DNA of 6,169 bases from contig PWSL01000227.1 of assembly GCA_003563255.1 (NCBI GenBank), forward strand, positions 1 to 6,169, written 5' to 3'. How positions within the stretch are numbered: position 1 is the first letter of the stretch; each line of letters begins with the position of its first letter. The stretch comes from Desulfonatronospira sp. Lineage in GTDB: Bacteria > Desulfobacterota > Desulfovibrionia > Desulfovibrionales > Desulfonatronovibrionaceae. Positions 4,698 to 6,169 of the stretch are shown here, piece by piece. Made by a program: the position numbers and the translations under genes. Under the pieces are notes generated by a model. That model was not told the DNA's origin and did no database searches. It worked only from the letters and a program-made list of their open reading frames with translations.

Positions 4698-4710
4698 TCT
4701 GGAGGAAGAC

Positions 4711-5733
4711 ATGAGCAAGAAGGTACGAGTGGGAATCAACGGCTTTGGCCGCATCGGGCGGCAGGCACTCAAAGCAATATGGAAATACCACCGGGATACC
4801 ATAGAAGTCGTGGCGGTGAACGATCTTTTCGACATCAACACCAATGCACATCTTTTGTCCCGCGATACCAGCTACGGCACCTTTGAACCCAGCATAAGCG
4901 TACACGGGGACGCCATACACGTAGGGGACGATTTTGTTGTGCATAACTGTGCAGAACGTGATCCAAGGCTTATTCCCTGGAGTTCCTTTAATGTGGATGT
5001 GGTAGTGGAGTGCACGGGCATTTTTCGTACTAAAGAAAAGGCATCCATGCACCTGGAGGCCGGCGCTAAAAAGGTCATTATTTCCGCGCCCGCCAAGGAA
5101 GAGGATATTACCATCGTTATGGGCGTGAACGAGGCCGCATATGACCCGGACAGGCATCACATAATCTCCAACGCCTCCTGCACCACCAACTGCCTTGCTC
5201 CTGTAGTCAAGGTCGTGCACGAGCAGTTCGGCATAAGTAAAGGGGTCATGACCACAATTCACGCATATACCAATGACCAGCGTATCCTTGATTTGCCCCA
5301 TTCGGATTTGCGACGCGCCCGGGCTGCGGCCTGCAACATGATCCCCACCTCCACCGGCGCGGCCAAGGCCGTGGCACTGGTTATGCCGGAGATGGCGGGC
5401 AAGTTTTCGGGCTTTTCCGTGCGCGTGCCTGTACCCACTGTTTCCCTGGTGGACTTGGTCTGCGAGCTGGAACGTGATGCAAGCACCGAGGATTTGCGCT
5501 CAGTACTCAAGAATGCAGCACAAGGCCCGCTGCAGGGCATCCTGGGCTATTCAGAAGACCCGCTGGTCTCCTCCGATTTTATCGGCGATCCCCGTTCTTC
5601 AGTTGTAGAAGCGGATTTCACCATGGTTCAGTCCGGAAACATAGCCAAGATATATGCATGGTACGACAACGAATGGGGCTATTCCTGCCGCATCGGCGAT
5701 CTGGTGGCCTACATGGCTGATAAGGGTCTGTGA
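4711..5733 (+). CDS. gap: Glyceraldehyde-3-phosphate dehydrogenase, NAD-dependent type I
   Basis: The 340-residue enzyme converts glyceraldehyde 3-phosphate, phosphate and NAD+ to 1,3-bisphosphoglycerate and NADH in glycolysis, reversibly in gluconeogenesis; it acts as a cytosolic tetramer. The Rossmann motif GINGFGRIGR is at residues 8-17, Asp38 in VNDLFD favours NAD over NADP, the catalytic cysteine is Cys157 in ASCTTNC, and His184 in TTIHAYTNDQ is its partner. The phosphate-binding STGAAKAV, RVPVPTVSLVDL and the C-terminal WYDNEWGYSCR are all present. Length is normal (about 330-340). ATG 4711 is the start: GGAGG (4701-4705) lies 5 nt upstream, whereas a TTG at 4690 adds non-family residues. 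No damage is seen. The GAF gene lies upstream on the same strand but 278 nt away with its own candidate promoter in between, so gap is probably its own transcription unit. Confidence 0.97.
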   Translation: MSKKVRVGINGFGRIGRQALKAIWKYHRDTIEVVAVNDLFDINTNAHLLSRDTSYGTFEPSISVHGDAIHVGDDFVVHNCAERDPRLIPWSSFNVDVVVECTGIFRTKEKASMHLEAGAKKVIISAPAKEEDITIVMGVNEAAYDPDRHHIISNASCTTNCLAPVVKVVHEQFGISKGVMTTIHAYTNDQRILDLPHSDLRRARAAACNMIPTSTGAAKAVALVMPEMAGKFSGFSVRVPVPTVSLVDLVCELERDASTEDLRSVLKNAAQGPLQGILGYSEDPLVSSDFIGDPRSSVVEADFTMVQSGNIAKIYAWYDNEWGYSCRIGDLVAYMADKGL

Positions 5734-5843
5734 TGTAGTTAAGAGTGCAAACATGAATCACTTGGCCTGATACCAATGAACGTACAATGGCAGTGCCCTT
5801 TTGGCTTGACTTTGGCATAACAGCTGTCTATCAAAAATACTAC

Positions 5844-5858
5844 GCGGGCTTTGCCCGC
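5844..5858. repeat. Short GC-rich perfect hairpin
   Basis: GCGGGC (5844-5849) and GCCCGC (5853-5858) pair perfectly around a TTT loop. It is the first stable stem after gap, 110 nt past the stop. No T run follows, so a terminator role would be atypical. Confidence 0.5.
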
Positions 5859-5878
5859 AACCCAAAAACATATTCTCA

Positions 5879-5973
5879 CGCAAAGGCGCAAAGGTCGCCA
5901 AGGAAGACAGGATGATTTCGCCTCTTAAACTTTGCGTATTTTGCGGCTTTGCGGTTCAAATTTTTCTTTTTTT
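5879..5973 (+). repeat. CGCAAAG-type imperfect palindrome followed by T runs, possible gap terminator
   Basis: The 24-nt arms 5879-5902 (CGCAAAGGCGCAAAGG and onward) and 5930-5953 are complementary at 19 of 24 positions, around a 27-nt loop. T5 (5961-5965) and T7 (5967-5973) follow. Repeats of CGCAAAGG-like units are common in intergenic regions of many bacterial genomes; assigning this to that group is from memory. As RNA it would be a long imperfect stem with U runs starting 7 nt later, so it may end the gap transcript. Confidence 0.5.
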
Positions 5974-6063
5974 GTAACTATTCACCAAATCTTTTTGGCT
6001 CTTTCAGCTCAAGTGTACGCCAAGCCTGAAATGTTTTACCTCTCGCCCGCTTCGCTAGAGGCA

Positions 6064-6103
6064 CCCAGTTAAATACCCCAGAGGGGACCCCGATTTAACC
6101 GGG
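6064..6103. repeat. Nested hairpin repeat
   Basis: CCCAGTTAAAT (6064-6074) pairs with ATTTAACCGGG (6093-6103) with one mismatch, and inside it CCCC (6076-6079) pairs with GGGG (6083-6086) around AGA. Six unpaired bases (6087-6092) make one side bulge. The layout suggests a small structured repeat, not a terminator, since no T run follows. Confidence 0.5.
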
Positions 6104-6131
6104 CAAGCAGAGGACGCAGAGATAAGAAGGA

Positions 6132-6169
6132 TTTTTCATTGCCCTGAGCCGGGGCAATGAAAAAGGCTC
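6132..6169. repeat. 13-bp perfect hairpin with loop complementary to the following bases
   Basis: TTTTTCATTGCCC (6132-6144) and GGGCAATGAAAAA (6152-6164) pair perfectly around a 7-nt loop (6145-6151). The loop contains GAGCC (6146-6150), complementary to GGCTC (6165-6169) at the window edge, so a pseudoknot or an alternative stem can form. The T run precedes and the A run follows the stem on both strands' reading, opposite to an intrinsic terminator. It could be the edge of an element continuing beyond the window. Confidence 0.5.

Larger units (their letters stand above)
5734..6169. other. Repeat-rich region downstream of gap without genes
   Basis: No coding frame longer than a few dozen codons with a ribosome site is present. 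In order it holds: a GCGGGC/GCCCGC hairpin (5844-5858), a CGCAAAG-type palindrome (5879-5953) with T runs, TTTCAG/CTGAAA arms (6002-6007, 6026-6031), a CCTCT/AGAGG pair (about 6040-6062), a nested hairpin (6064-6103), a CGCAGAG-type direct motif (6108-6121) and a 13-bp hairpin (6132-6164). The density of palindromes suggests an accumulation site for small non-coding repeats. Confidence 0.6.

Noticed and set aside
4660..5301. 213-codon - strand open frame over gap
   Set aside because: It lies antisense to the strongly supported gap gene and reflects its codon bias; no family resemblance.
5879..5953. CRISPR array or tandem repeat array
   Set aside because: The CGCAAAG units are spaced irregularly and are inverted across a centre; there are no regular spacers.
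6132..6164. Intrinsic terminator at the right edge
   Set aside because: T run precedes and A run follows the stem on either strand, opposite to what termination needs.

Overview
The window looks like a piece of a chromosome from a sulfate-reducing member of the Desulfobacterota (Desulfovibrionales-like). This is an inference from gene content and codon style: a GAF-domain gene directly upstream of gap, remnants of a cobalamin/corrinoid uptake locus, and many interspersed palindromic repeats. No rRNA, tRNA, CRISPR array or complete insertion sequence was seen.

Left third (1-1087) is a gene graveyard. A + strand gene ends at 95 (C-terminus only; possibly a CbiK-type chelatase). Facing it is a - strand remnant (103-618) in which the C-terminus of a BtuF-like binding protein is fused in frame to the middle of a BtuC/FecCD permease whose own C-terminus is missing. 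Then comes a 155-nt inverted-repeat element (658-812), followed at once by the N-terminal membrane domain of what is probably a metallophosphoesterase (818-1087), cut off after its third membrane segment. The repeat sits exactly between two truncated genes.

Next is a complete VapBC-type toxin-antitoxin operon on the - strand: ribbon-helix-helix antitoxin 1548-1799 and PIN toxin 1138-1551, with a 4-nt ATGA overlap. It has a near-consensus promoter (TTGACA, 17 nt, TACAAT) whose -10 lies inside a palindrome, the expected layout for autoregulation. A gene-poor stretch (1874-2200) with palindromes and one doubtful small membrane ORF leads to a + strand protein made of two tandem Lcl/DUF1566 domains (2201-3205). 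Converging on it is a 77-residue Nif11-type leader-peptide protein (3259-3492, - strand), with an 11-bp hairpin between the two stops.

Between the Nif11 gene and the GAF gene lies a second copy of the palindromic element (3576-3712). The two copies share identical core arms in the same orientation but have different loops and different, copy-specific outer inverted repeats; this is the most unusual pattern in the window. The right third is a housekeeping pair, a single-GAF-domain protein (3872-4432) and glyceraldehyde-3-phosphate dehydrogenase (4711-5733), separated by 278 nt holding several candidate regulatory structures. The last 436 nt carry no gene but hold a series of hairpins and repeat-like sequences, the final one with a loop complementary to the sequence just after it.

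No multi-gene system that is clearly new can be demonstrated here. The best leads are the repeat family with copy-specific inverted flanks and the orphan Nif11 peptide.
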